Shown here one piece after another: positions 31,028 through 39,463 of a stretch of DNA of 40,572 nt; within the stretch, counting starts at the first letter, position 1, and every line of letters starts with the position of its first letter. The DNA lies in contig CAYZOV010000014.1 of NCBI GenBank assembly GCA_964480525.1, positions 1 through 40,572 of the forward strand, in the 5' to 3' direction. The notes below the pieces were generated by a model, which worked only from the letters and a program-made list of their open reading frames with translations, was not told the DNA's origin and ran no database searches. This stretch comes from JAAZZIT01 sp964480525 (GTDB taxonomy: Bacteria > Bacillota > Clostridia > Oscillospirales > Ruminococcaceae). The position numbers were made by a program, and so were the translations under genes.

Positions 31028-32971
31028 ATGTCAGACGAAAAACGTTATGACCCAAACAGTCAAGACGAACTTGATTCATCTCTTGAAGATTTGCTGTCTT
31101 TGGCTTTTGTAAAAAAGAAAGAAAAAGAACAAAAGCGCGGACTTGATTTTAAATTTTCGGACAACAATTTAACTAAGCAAACAATTCACGAAAACAGGGA
31201 AGAAGTTTTTAACACCTCTGCCGTAGACGTTGACGATATTGTTAAACAGGCAAACGCCGTTAAGTCAAACAAGGCGACAATTCACAAAATAGATTCGCAA
31301 AAAGAAGATTTGCAAAACGAAGAAGATTTTGACCTTGTTTCGGAATCCGACGAAACAAAGGAAATGTCCATAGAGGACATGGTTGCAAACGCCATGAACG
31401 GCAGAAAAAAAGGCAAAACACGGGTTATTGAACGTGTTGCAACGGAAGATGACGCAATAAGCGACGAAGAACTTGAAGAAGTTTTGGCAAACGACGAAAT
31501 GTACAAACAGTTTGTTGAACACGCCGACGAAGTGGAAAAGAAAAAATGGTACCAAAACAAGGCTCTGATTGTGGGGTTGTCGGTTACGGCGGTTTTTCTT
31601 GTTATGGTGGGAATCGTTACGGCGATATTCTTTGATTATTACGGAAAAATCAAGGACGAAACCATATACAAACCCCAAGCGGGAAACCAGGGCGAAGTTA
31701 CGCCCGATGACACGGTGGACGCATACGATTATGAAAAATGGCTTAAAGACCAGCTTTCGGGAATTGCGGACAACACCATGTCAAACGAAAACGTAACGAA
31801 TATTCTTATCATTGCCGAGGACTTGCGTGACACCACGGGCGACAGCCGAGGAAACACCGACGTTATGATTCTGGCGTCAATTAACAAAGAAGCCAAAACC
31901 CTCACTTTGTCGTCGTTTATGAGAGATATTTACTGCGATATTCCGGGATATTACGCCGCAAGACTTAATTCGGCATACGCAAAGGGCGGGCCGGACGTCC
32001 TTATGAAAACCTTGCAAACCAACTTCGGCGTGGTTGTGGACAAGTATGTTCTTGTTAATTTTTATTCGTTTATCGACATTGTGGAAGCTATAGGCGGAAT
32101 CGAAGCCGAAGTTACGCAAGCGCAGATTGACGCAATGTTTGCCCCGATGAACGAACAAAACAGAATTTTAGGAAACGCACACGGCACGGATTATATTTAC
32201 AAACCGGGAAAATACACCTTAAACGGAAACCAGGCTCTTGCGTATGCGAGAATCCGTAAAGGCGTTGGCGATGACTTTGGCAGAACGTCAAGACAGCGTG
32301 AAGTTATTTTCACCGCAATAAGCAAGGCGAAAAATCTTTCGATGTTTGAAATCAAGGCTCTGGTGGACAAGATTCTTGACAACAACATGGTTAAAACCAA
32401 CCTCAGCGAGGGCGAAGTTGCGTCGCTTATCCTTAACTGTTTTGAGTACATGGATTACGAACAGCAACAGCTCCAGATTCCGAGCAACGGAACATGGTCG
32501 GGGGTTATTATCCGAGGAATGGACGTTTTGTCCGTAAACTTCCTTAAAAATGCACAGCTTTTGCAGGAAACTATTTACGGAAGCTCAAATATTGACCTTT
32601 CGGGCGGAGATGGCGAATACATAAACACCTACACCACCACGACCACAACAACCACAATTGCCACAAATCCGCCTACGGTGACAACCACAACCCCTACGCC
32701 TGTGACAACCCCTGTAACAACCACACCGCCTGTGACGGTTTCGTCGCCAACCGCAACAACGACTACGCAACCGCAAGTTTCGGACAGTCAAACAGCAACG
32801 ACGCCGGAAGTTACCACACCACCTGAAACGTCGCCAACAAGCGAAACGACCCCGACAAGCGCAACGGGAGAAACCACTACGACGCCGGAAGTTACCACAC
32901 CTCCTGAAACGTCGCCAACAAGCGATACGACCCCTACAACTACAACGGAAAAAACAGTCGTCGGTGAATAA
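31028..32971 (+). CDS. LytR-CpsA-Psr (LCP) family protein with Thr/Pro-rich tail
   Basis: A 647-aa protein. An unusually long acidic/basic cytoplasmic N-terminus (1-178, including EDLLSLAFVKKKEKEQKRG) is followed by one transmembrane helix (about 179-201) and an external LCP domain (about 257-435). The LCP domain shows NILIIAEDLRDTTGDSRGNTDVMILAS, LSSFMRDIYCDIPGY, ARLNSAYAKGG and ALAYARIRKGVGDDFGRTSRQRE. These hold the arginines and aspartates that bind the polyprenyl-pyrophosphate substrate. LCP enzymes attach wall teichoic acid-like or capsular polymers to peptidoglycan. The C-terminal 110 residues are a Thr/Pro/Ser tail, probably glycosylated or wall-spanning. The ATG at 31028 follows GAAAGGA. 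Confidence 0.92.
   Translation: MSDEKRYDPNSQDELDSSLEDLLSLAFVKKKEKEQKRGLDFKFSDNNLTKQTIHENREEVFNTSAVDVDDIVKQANAVKSNKATIHKIDSQKEDLQNEEDFDLVSESDETKEMSIEDMVANAMNGRKKGKTRVIERVATEDDAISDEELEEVLANDEMYKQFVEHADEVEKKKWYQNKALIVGLSVTAVFLVMVGIVTAIFFDYYGKIKDETIYKPQAGNQGEVTPDDTVDAYDYEKWLKDQLSGIADNTMSNENVTNILIIAEDLRDTTGDSRGNTDVMILASINKEAKTLTLSSFMRDIYCDIPGYYAARLNSAYAKGGPDVLMKTLQTNFGVVVDKYVLVNFYSFIDIVEAIGGIEAEVTQAQIDAMFAPMNEQNRILGNAHGTDYIYKPGKYTLNGNQALAYARIRKGVGDDFGRTSRQREVIFTAISKAKNLSMFEIKALVDKILDNNMVKTNLSEGEVASLILNCFEYMDYEQQQLQIPSNGTWSGVIIRGMDVLSVNFLKNAQLLQETIYGSSNIDLSGGDGEYINTYTTTTTTTTIATNPPTVTTTTPTPVTTPVTTTPPVTVSSPTATTTTQPQVSDSQTATTPEVTTPPETSPTSETTPTSATGETTTTPEVTTPPETSPTSDTTPTTTTEKTVVGE
32798..32942 (+). repeat. 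81-bp duplication in the Thr/Pro-rich tail of the LCP gene
   Basis: Copy 1 begins at 32798 and copy 2 at 32879, in frame, encoding TPEVTTPPETSPTS twice with near-identical DNA. Confidence 0.85.
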
Positions 32972-32990
32972 TTAAATTTAAAAACAGCAA

Positions 32991-33027
32991 AACCACTCGA
33001 TTTTTAAAAGTCGGGTGGTTTTTTTAG
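32991..33027. terminator. Terminator between the LCP and spoVAC-like genes
   Basis: AACCACTCGA (32991-33000) / TCGGGTGGTT (33011-33020), then TTTTTT. Confidence 0.8.
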
Positions 33028-33034
33028 CGAAAAA

Positions 33035-33478
33035 TCAAATCAGTTTTAAAATCCAATAAATTAAACCGTAAATAAAACTTGCAAGAGTTCCGTACAGGAT
33101 AACAGGCCCGCAAATGGTGAAAATTTTTGCGCCCAGTCCCAAAACAAACCCCTCGGATTTAAATTCGATAGCCGCCGAAACAACGGAATTTGCAAAACCT
33201 GTTATGGGTACCAAAGTGCCTGCGCCTGCGTATTTTGCCATAGTGTGGTAAACCCCCAAACCCGTCAGAACAGCCGACAGAAAAACCAAAGTTATGGACG
33301 TGAGGGTCGAACTGTTTTTGTCGCTTAGTTCTAAAAATTTGTAAAACTGCTTAATGCCCTCACCCAAAACACAAATTGCTCCACCTGTCACAAAGGCGAT
33401 AGGAATATTTTTGTAGGATTTTGTGGGTGGGGACGCTTTTTTGTACATTTTTTTGTACTCATCTTTTGTAATGTTCAT
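33035..33478 (-). CDS. spoVAC: SpoVAC-like spore membrane protein
   Basis: A 147-aa integral membrane protein of the SpoVAC/SpoVAE-B family, involved in calcium-dipicolinate passage across the spore inner membrane and in mechanosensing. It shows a polar N-terminus (MNITKDEYKKMYKKASPPTKSYKN), the segment IAFVTGGAICVLGEGIKQFY, GAGTLVPITGFANSVVSAAIEFKSEGFVLGLGAKIFTICGPVILYG, and four to five helices. The length fits SpoVAC (about 150 aa) better than SpoVAEB (about 115). It stands alone without spoVAD or spoVAE beside it. A sigma-G-like promoter lies upstream. Confidence 0.85.
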   Translation of the reverse strand: MNITKDEYKKMYKKASPPTKSYKNIPIAFVTGGAICVLGEGIKQFYKFLELSDKNSSTLTSITLVFLSAVLTGLGVYHTMAKYAGAGTLVPITGFANSVVSAAIEFKSEGFVLGLGAKIFTICGPVILYGTLASFIYGLIYWILKLI

Positions 33479-33512
33479 AAAAATTCTCCCATAAGTTTAG
33501 TATATTTGAAAT

Positions 33513-33542
33513 TATTTTGCTCCGAAAAGCATAAAATATTCA
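33513..33542 (-). promoter_or_regulatory. Candidate sigma-G promoter of the spoVAC-like gene
   Basis: Minus strand TGAATA (33537-33542), 17 bp, CAAAATA (33513-33519). The sigma-G pattern is TGMATA and CATWMTA; only one base differs. It fits the forespore expression known for spoVA genes. Confidence 0.5.
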
Positions 33543-33572
33543 CACAGGTTTAATTATCGCAAAAACAAAAAA

Positions 33573-33608
33573 ACGCAAAAACTTTTCGTTGAAAAAAAGC
33601 TTTTGCGT
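33573..33608 (-). terminator. Terminator of the YfcE-type phosphodiesterase gene
   Basis: Minus strand ACGCAAAA-G-CTTTT / AAAAG-T-TTTTGCGT with one internal mismatch, followed by TTTTTTTG. Confidence 0.75.
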
Positions 33609-33638
33609 AACTGTTTTAAAAAAATCGCATATATTAAA

Positions 33639-34115
33639 CTAGAGGTCAACGTGGCTTATAAAAACGCCGTTTGGTTCGATGTCGATAAAAGCATAAGCGG
33701 GATTTTTCCCGTCACGGGGGCATGAAGCACTTGACGGATTTAAGATGTGCAAACCGTTTTGATATTCGTTGATTCGGGCGTGAAGATGTCCGAAACACAC
33801 AATGTCGGCGTTGTTGTAAAGCGCCTGATTGATAATTTTTGTCATTGTAAAACTCACGCCCAGCGCGTCGCCGTGGGTGTACAAAATTTTATGTCCGCCC
33901 AGTTCCAAAAAGGCTATTTTTGGAAATTTTGACGCTATGTCACAATTGCCTGCCACAATGTAAAAATTTTTGTCGGGATAATCCTTAACCGCCTGACAAA
34001 TTTCACGGTTTCCGTCGCCCAGAAAAATAAAGTGCGATACGTCCTTGTTTTTCTCCATAATTTTATTCACCGCAAGCCCGTTTCCGTGAGTGTCGGAAAA
34101 CACAACAACACGCAC
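33639..34115 (-). CDS. YfcE/MJ0936-type metallophosphodiesterase
   Basis: A 158-aa single-domain calcineurin-like phosphoesterase. Metal-binding motifs appear in order: VFSDTHGNG (about 5-13), LGDGNRE (about 34-40), VAGNCD (about 57-62), YTHGD (about 81-85) and CFGHLHAR (about 106-113). Homologues hydrolyse phosphodiesters such as cyclic nucleotides in vitro; the physiological substrate is unclear. The GTG at 34115 is chosen because GGGAGGTGA precedes it at normal spacing; the ATG at 34145 would place the ribosome binding site inside the gene. It has its own promoter, 34144-34172. Confidence 0.88.
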   Translation of the reverse strand: MRVVVFSDTHGNGLAVNKIMEKNKDVSHFIFLGDGNREICQAVKDYPDKNFYIVAGNCDIASKFPKIAFLELGGHKILYTHGDALGVSFTMTKIINQALYNNADIVCFGHLHARINEYQNGLHILNPSSASCPRDGKNPAYAFIDIEPNGVFISHVDL

Positions 34116-34143
34116 AAAATCACCTCCCACAAAGTATGTTTTC

Positions 34144-34172
34144 ATTTTAACACATATTTACAATTTTTGCAA
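34144..34172 (-). promoter_or_regulatory. Promoter of the YfcE-type gene
   Basis: Minus strand TTGCAA (34167-34172), 17 bp, TAAAAT (34144-34149). Confidence 0.6.
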
Positions 34173-34190
34173 TACGAAAGGAGAATTTTT

Positions 34191-34436
34191 ATGAATTTTA
34201 ATCCAAATCAAAAACAGTTCGACAACCTTTTGAAAATCGCAGGACAAAAGTTGGGGACTTCCCCGGAAAATCTTAAATCCCAAATTGAAAACGGCACATT
34301 TGATTCGGCAATTAAGGGCATGAACCCACAACAGGCGAACATTTTCAGACAGGCTTTATCAGACCCGAAGTTTGCCGAAAAAATCCTTTCTTCACCGCAA
34401 GCGCAAGAAATTTACAAAAAATTAACAGATAACTAA
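34191..34436 (+). CDS. Short protein of unknown function (first of three)
   Basis: An 81-aa soluble, mostly helical protein, not recognised. It is rich in Gln, Lys and Asn and contains LSDPKFAEKILSSPQAQEIYKKL. GAAAGGAG lies at normal spacing from the ATG. It is the first of three short same-strand genes (34191-35223) and is divergent from the YfcE-type gene. No clear sigma-A promoter was found for the set. Confidence 0.7.
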   Translation: MNFNPNQKQFDNLLKIAGQKLGTSPENLKSQIENGTFDSAIKGMNPQQANIFRQALSDPKFAEKILSSPQAQEIYKKLTDN

Positions 34437-34454
34437 ACGAAAGGGCGATAGCAA

Positions 34455-34877
34455 ATGAGCGACCTTATGGAAAACATTCAGAAAGTTATGAGCGACCCCG
34501 AAAGCGTCAAGCAGTTATCCCAATTGGCGCAATCGTTGGGATTGGGGGAGCAAGCGCCGTCGGGCGGATTTTCGGGACAAAGTGCAAAGGCGGAAGAACA
34601 GGCGGATTTTTCAAAGTTTTTGCAAAATTTAACGCCACCGCCCCAGCCAACTTCGCCCACGCCTGACATAACAAAACTGATGGAATTTTCAAAACTTTTG
34701 GAAACAGCGTCGAAAACCGACAAAAACACCGAGCTTATACTGGCTCTGAAACCGCATTTAAAGGCGGAAACACAGCAAAAAGCCGACCGACTTGTAAAAA
34801 TTTTCAAGCTTTTGTCGGTTTATCCGTTGTTAAAAGACAGCGGACTGTTGGGGGGTGATTTTTCTGGCAAACCTTAA
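34455..34877 (+). CDS. Protein of unknown function with Pro-rich linker (second of three)
   Basis: A 140-aa protein, not recognised. The N-terminal helix MSDLMENIQKVMSDPESVKQL echoes the LSDPKFAEKILSSPQA region of the first gene (LSDP/MSDP followed by a short helix), suggesting the two are distantly related. A Gly/Ser and then Pro-rich linker (TPPPQPTSPTPD, about 60-71) leads to a helical C-terminus (LILALKPHLKAETQQKADRLVKIFKLL). No signal peptide or membrane helix. It ends inside the start of the third gene. Confidence 0.7.
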   Translation: MSDLMENIQKVMSDPESVKQLSQLAQSLGLGEQAPSGGFSGQSAKAEEQADFSKFLQNLTPPPQPTSPTPDITKLMEFSKLLETASKTDKNTELILALKPHLKAETQQKADRLVKIFKLLSVYPLLKDSGLLGGDFSGKP

Positions 34878-35223
34878 CCGCCCAAATGCGTCACAGCTTG
34901 AAAAAATGCAACAGGAAGCATACGACCGTGTAAACGAAATGCACAGGCGTTCCCAGGCAATTGTTCAGGGCGAACCCCCACCGCCGCCGCCCGAAAATCC
35001 GCCCCCGCCGTCAAAGCCGTCGTTTTCGCCCCAAAGTCAAAACCCGTTTCAGGATTTTTTCAAAAATATTTTTCCTCACGGTGAAAATGTGGGAAATCTG
35101 GCTTCCATGTGGGATTTTAAAATCGACGAAGAAAAGGCGCTTATCGGCATAATTATTTACATACTTGCAAAAAACAAAGCCGACCCAAAGCTTATTATCG
35201 GGTTGGGATATTTGCTTTTGTAG
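34864..35223 (+). CDS. Pro-rich protein of unknown function, possible CTG start (third of three)
   Basis: About 119 aa. It has an N-terminal amphipathic helix (NRPNASQLEKMQQEAYDRVNE), a poly-Pro linker (EPPPPPPENPPPPSK), and a C-terminal hydrophobic hairpin (EEKALIGIIIYILAKNKADPKLIIGLGYLLL). The start is uncertain. A CTG at 34864 sits 6 nt after GGGGGTGA and is the best-placed codon. A GTG at 34855 lies inside that ribosome binding site. Either way it overlaps the end of the second gene, so translation is probably coupled. Confidence 0.65.
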   Translation: MANLNRPNASQLEKMQQEAYDRVNEMHRRSQAIVQGEPPPPPPENPPPPSKPSFSPQSQNPFQDFFKNIFPHGENVGNLASMWDFKIDEEKALIGIIIYILAKNKADPKLIIGLGYLLL

Positions 35224-35240
35224 GCGTTACACGGCAAAAA

Positions 35241-35280
35241 AGTAGCTCCCGAACAATGTCGGGAGCTACTGCTATTTTTT
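35241..35280. terminator. Bidirectional terminator after the three-gene set and the GH5 gene
   Basis: A 12-bp perfect stem AGTAGCTCCCGA (35241-35252) / TCGGGAGCTACT (35259-35270), then GCTATTTTTT. Confidence 0.85.
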
Positions 35281-35318
35281 AAACTTAACGCCCAAAAGGT
35301 GAGATAATCCGTCTTAAA

Positions 35319-38300
35319 TTACTTAGAAGAATTTCTTCTCTTTTTTGACGTAACCGCAACTGCGCCTGCAAGTGCGAGTGTGCAAAGTGACATTGCCACG
35401 CCTGTGTTCGGAACATTGTCCTTGTTGTCAGGTTCATCAGGTGTATTCGGCTCGTCAGGTGTGTCAGGTTCGTTCGGTGTATTCGGTTCGTCAGGAGTTT
35501 CTTCATTTCCGAAAACAACCTGAATTTCTTCCTTAACGCCATTTTCCGCAACTGCGTAAATTGTCACGTTTTCAGCCTTTAACATTGTTACAACAGCCGT
35601 AACATAGCCGTTTTCGTCAACGTTCATAGAATCCTGCGAAATTTCGGCAACCGACTTGTCGCCTGCAACAAACGCTACAAGACCGTCGGTGTTTGTCGGA
35701 TTAACCTTAACCTTGATTTCAAAGCTTTCAGGGATAACGCCCTCATCAAAAGTGAACGTATCTTCGTCGGCTTCAAGGCTTTCGACAGGGGTTTCTCTTG
35801 TCGGAGCGGTTTCTACGAACACAACGTCCGAAAGAGTAAACGTAATTTCGATTGTTGTAGGCTTCATTCCGACGAAGTTTGCAACGTGGTCTGCACTTGA
35901 AACTTCTTCAACAGCCGAACCGTCCCATGCGTTTACAGGGTCGTTTGTGTCAAACACACCGCTTGATTTAAGAGCAGATTTAAAATCGCCCTTTGTAATA
36001 GTCAACGCTTTTCCGTCAACCTTAATTTCGTCGTATCTGATTTTTGCGCTTGTAAGAGGTGATTTTGTTGCATTACCCAAAGATACGTTCTGGTCCTGAA
36101 TGTAAATAGCCGTAAGGTTGGAAATGCTTGTAATACCTGCTTTTTGTCCGTCCTTTGAAAGGTCGGTTGAAAGGTCAAACTTAACAGTATACTGACCGTC
36201 GCCCTTTACGGTTACGGTTGAACCTGTTTCAGTTCCCCAGTAAGATTTTGAAGAATCGTTATACAAAACTTTCAGAGCAAGTTCGATTTCGTCGGTTGTC
36301 AAAGCGTCCTTGACAATTACGGTAACAGTCTTTGTAACACCGGTTGTCGAAGTAATAACTATCTGTGCCGAACCCAAACCTGTGCCTACGATTTTGCCCA
36401 AAGAGTTTACGGTTGCAACGTCCTCGTTGAGTGATTCAAACGTAACGTTTTTGCCGTTTGAAGCCGAAGCGTCGATTTCAACGCCTTTGCCCACAACAAC
36501 AGTATAAATATCCTTATCTGTTGTAATTTCCACCTTTTCGTCGCTTTCTTCTGCCTTAACAGTCACAGCGATTTTCTTTTTAACTTCGCCGTTCTGCGAG
36601 TAAACGTGGATTGTTGTTTTGCCGATTCCCTTTGCGGAAATTTTGCCGTTAAATACAGTTACAACATTGTCGTTGTCGGTTGACCACAAAACAACGTCGT
36701 TTGAATTTTCCGGAGCGTATGTTGCGGTGATAGTTTTTTCTTCGCCGATTGTAAGTTCAACGCTTTCTACAACGTCGATTTCCGTAATCGGAGTTACAAC
36801 GACATCTGCGTCATTTTTAGGAATATTTGAAAATTCATATTTTTTGTTTTCGTCAACGATTGCGGTGTAATAACCTCTAATCATAGCGTTTGTAACAGCC
36901 GTGTGAAGCGATACGCAATCCTGTCTGTCCCAATATGTGAAAATTCCGCTCTCGTATTTGTCATCAACACTTCCGTAACCCTGGTCCCAAACGATTGGAC
37001 AAACGCCCGCAACCTGACAAAGTGTAGCCGTAACTTCTTCTAAGTATCTTCTGTCGCTTTCGCCGACCTTTGAGCCGTATTCGCCGAGGTACATTGGTAC
37101 GCCCTTGAATTTCTTAGCCATAGCTTTAAGTCTTTCGGCTGTTCCCTGTGCGTCAGAGTAAATATGAGCCGCAAACATGATTTTTGCGTCGTCGTTATAG
37201 CTGTCTACAGGAAGTTTAAATGTATTTGTAGAACCGTTGTTAGCATAATGCGAAACAGCAGCAAGCCATCTCTTTGAGTTGTTTGAACCTGTTGAACGAA
37301 CAACGTTTACGAAAAGCTGGTTAAAGTTTACGATAATAGGCGTGTCGTAAGCAACGGCGTCACTACCGTTTTTAGAGGTTTCCGAACATGAAATTTCGTT
37401 CATTGATTCAAAAATAAGGTGTTCGTCATAATCCTTGAAGTATTCGGCAATATTTCTCCAAACACATTCAAATTTGTACATTACTTCGTCAATATCGTCT
37501 GCGGCAACTCTGAGCCAGCCTGTCTGTTCAGCACCGTCGTGGTGGATATTGATAATTGCGTACATATCCTGTTCGATACAGTAGTCAACAATGTCCTGAA
37601 CTCTGCTGAGCCATGCTTCGTTAATTGCGAAGTTGTTTTCGTCGTCAATCATAGTACCCCACGTTACAGGGATTCTGACTGTGTTATAACCTGCGTCGTG
37701 AAGAGCCTTGATGTATGCCTTTGTTGTGGTAATAGGCTGCCACGAAGTTTCGTTTGGTGTAAATCCCGAATGTCCGTCAAGGGTGTTTCCGAGGTTGATA
37801 CCAACGCCCATTTCGGCTACGACCTCATCAGGTGTAAGTTCTCTGAAAGGCATAGCGTTTTCGTCGTCTGCGTTTTCGTTTACGAAAATAAGACTAGCTT
37901 TAACGTATTCAATAGTATCTCTTGCTTTTTTAAGGCTGTCAACAGTCGCTTTTGAGTTTTCGTATTCAGCCTGTGCCGCAGGAACAGCGTCCATAAGAGC
38001 GTTCCAGCTTTCTTCTGTATAAAGAGTTTTGTCCATGCCTGCGATATAATCAAGCGTAAGTTTAAGGTTTGCTCTTCTCATTTCAACGGTCTGTTCCCAA
38101 ACGTCGTTTACAACGCCCTCTTCAGGGTCAAGAGCCGTATTCTCGCATACAGGCGGTTTAAATCCGTTTGTAATTGTTCCGTCCTCGTTAATTGTAAAGC
38201 TTTCGCCTGACGAGAAAACCACGCCCAGCGGAGTTACCTCTGTGTCCTTTGTGTAAACCGTCAATTTGAAAACCATATCGTCGGCGCTCTTTGCTTTTTT

Positions 38301-39173
38301 GGTACTGCAGTCAGGGAACTTATAATTCGCCGTTCCCGCAAGACCTATGCCGTCGTTGTTTGCGGAATTTTGAATATAGTTTTTGCCGTCGTTACCCATA
38401 GTACATTGCGAACCTACAAGCGCTCTGTTTGAGCCGCCGCCTATAACGCCGCCCGCTGTCGCTCTGATTCTGGAATAAACGTTAGCTTTTTCAACGTGAA
38501 CATAGAAAACAGCGTTTGCGGCTTTCTCATAAATATGGTCAACGTCAAGACCCTCAACGTTTCTGAGCTGTTCGCCTGTTACATAAAAAATCTGTTCTGT
38601 CGGATTAAGCTGATAATCGGTTTCGGAAAGCTCAACACCGCCTGTTTCAGACGCAGTAAGACAAGCATAGGATTTGAGCGTTACTGCCGGCTCTGCCTGA
38701 TTAAACGAAATGTTGATTCCTTGCAAAGTTCCTCCTGTGGAAAGTGACTGAATTATCTTTTGCGTTGGATAATAAGCAGTATAAATTCCCGTAGCTGTAT
38801 CATAATCAGCGTCACCCACAGTAATTATGTTTTGTTCCCAACCACTCCAATTAGTGTCAAACGGCTGAAAATTAAACACCATTGTTTCATCGTCAAAATC
38901 ACCCTCGATAGTGAAAGTTACTTTGAGATAGTCGCTTTCAAAGAAAGCGGAATCGCTTGATTTGAAGGTTGACTGGATATAACCGTCATACTTGCTGCCT
39001 ACATGGGACGAGCTGTTACTGATAAGAGCGTTACCTGACGCTGTCAAGACGTTCTTTTCGGTGTACGTTCCCTCCGGTGCGCTTGCAACGGAAACCAAAC
39101 CCTCAGACGCAAGAACCGACACCATCATAGCCATACTGACGGCACCGGACAAGATTCTTTTGCCTAGTTTCAT
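35319..39173 (-). CDS. Large wall-anchored multidomain GH5 glycanase (putative cellulase)
   Basis: A 1284-aa secreted protein. It has a signal peptide (1-32, ending SVASA), N-terminal beta-rich binding-type domains (35-340), a FIVAR-like helical region (355-432) and a GH5 catalytic domain (about 445-770). GH5 motifs are MGVGINLGNTLD, VRIPVTWG, NIHHDG, acid/base Glu593 in IFESMNEIS and nucleophile Glu698 in YLGEYGS. Then come two BIG2-like Ig domains (795-874, 880-956), a further beta domain (957-1120) that may bind carbohydrate, and an Ig-like domain. A PDEPNTP linker (1224-1251) leads to a sortase-type signal VPNTG (1254-1258), a hydrophobic span and KKRR. Endoglucanase is likely; mannanase or xyloglucanase is possible. 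The ATG at 39173 follows AAAGGAGG. Confidence 0.9.
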   Translation of the reverse strand: MKLGKRILSGAVSMAMMVSVLASEGLVSVASAPEGTYTEKNVLTASGNALISNSSSHVGSKYDGYIQSTFKSSDSAFFESDYLKVTFTIEGDFDDETMVFNFQPFDTNWSGWEQNIITVGDADYDTATGIYTAYYPTQKIIQSLSTGGTLQGINISFNQAEPAVTLKSYACLTASETGGVELSETDYQLNPTEQIFYVTGEQLRNVEGLDVDHIYEKAANAVFYVHVEKANVYSRIRATAGGVIGGGSNRALVGSQCTMGNDGKNYIQNSANNDGIGLAGTANYKFPDCSTKKAKSADDMVFKLTVYTKDTEVTPLGVVFSSGESFTINEDGTITNGFKPPVCENTALDPEEGVVNDVWEQTVEMRRANLKLTLDYIAGMDKTLYTEESWNALMDAVPAAQAEYENSKATVDSLKKARDTIEYVKASLIFVNENADDENAMPFRELTPDEVVAEMGVGINLGNTLDGHSGFTPNETSWQPITTTKAYIKALHDAGYNTVRIPVTWGTMIDDENNFAINEAWLSRVQDIVDYCIEQDMYAIINIHHDGAEQTGWLRVAADDIDEVMYKFECVWRNIAEYFKDYDEHLIFESMNEISCSETSKNGSDAVAYDTPIIVNFNQLFVNVVRSTGSNNSKRWLAAVSHYANNGSTNTFKLPVDSYNDDAKIMFAAHIYSDAQGTAERLKAMAKKFKGVPMYLGEYGSKVGESDRRYLEEVTATLCQVAGVCPIVWDQGYGSVDDKYESGIFTYWDRQDCVSLHTAVTNAMIRGYYTAIVDENKKYEFSNIPKNDADVVVTPITEIDVVESVELTIGEEKTITATYAPENSNDVVLWSTDNDNVVTVFNGKISAKGIGKTTIHVYSQNGEVKKKIAVTVKAEESDEKVEITTDKDIYTVVVGKGVEIDASASNGKNVTFESLNEDVATVNSLGKIVGTGLGSAQIVITSTTGVTKTVTVIVKDALTTDEIELALKVLYNDSSKSYWGTETGSTVTVKGDGQYTVKFDLSTDLSKDGQKAGITSISNLTAIYIQDQNVSLGNATKSPLTSAKIRYDEIKVDGKALTITKGDFKSALKSSGVFDTNDPVNAWDGSAVEEVSSADHVANFVGMKPTTIEITFTLSDVVFVETAPTRETPVESLEADEDTFTFDEGVIPESFEIKVKVNPTNTDGLVAFVAGDKSVAEISQDSMNVDENGYVTAVVTMLKAENVTIYAVAENGVKEEIQVVFGNEETPDEPNTPNEPDTPDEPNTPDEPDNKDNVPNTGVAMSLCTLALAGAVAVTSKKRRNSSK

Positions 39174-39233
39174 ATTTTTTCCTCCTTTGTAATAGTATTT
39201 CAGATAAAAAACCAAGACAATTTATCATCTAAC

Positions 39234-39262
39234 ATTATATCATTTTCTGAGAACGTTTTCAA
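39234..39262 (-). promoter_or_regulatory. Promoter of the GH5 gene
   Basis: Minus strand TTGAAA (39257-39262), 17 bp, TATAAT (39234-39239). Confidence 0.75.
39247..39262 (-). promoter_or_regulatory. cre-like site over the GH5 -35 box
   Basis: TTGAAAACGTTCTCAG matches 14 of 16 positions of the CcpA cre pattern WTGNAARCGNWWWCAW and covers the -35 hexamer, the usual place for catabolite repression. CcpA itself is not in the window. Confidence 0.45.
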
Positions 39263-39414
39263 TAGAACGTAAAATTTTCTCCGTTTTTTATATTGAACAG
39301 ACGCCTTTTTTGTTCATTTTAAACAAAATCGGTGTAGATATTTGGTCTTTAATGTTACAAATTAAAACACAAAGGCACATCTTTTAATTAAACCTGAAAA
39401 AATGGCAAAAAAAG

Positions 39415-39444
39415 AACGCAATTCACGGGTTAATGAATTGCGTT
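39415..39444 (-). terminator. rpsT terminator
   Basis: An 11-bp perfect stem AACGCAATTCA (39415-39425) / TGAATTGCGTT (39434-39444), followed on the minus strand by CTTTTTTT. Confidence 0.85.
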
Positions 39445-39463
39445 TTCGTTTAAAAATTAAAAA

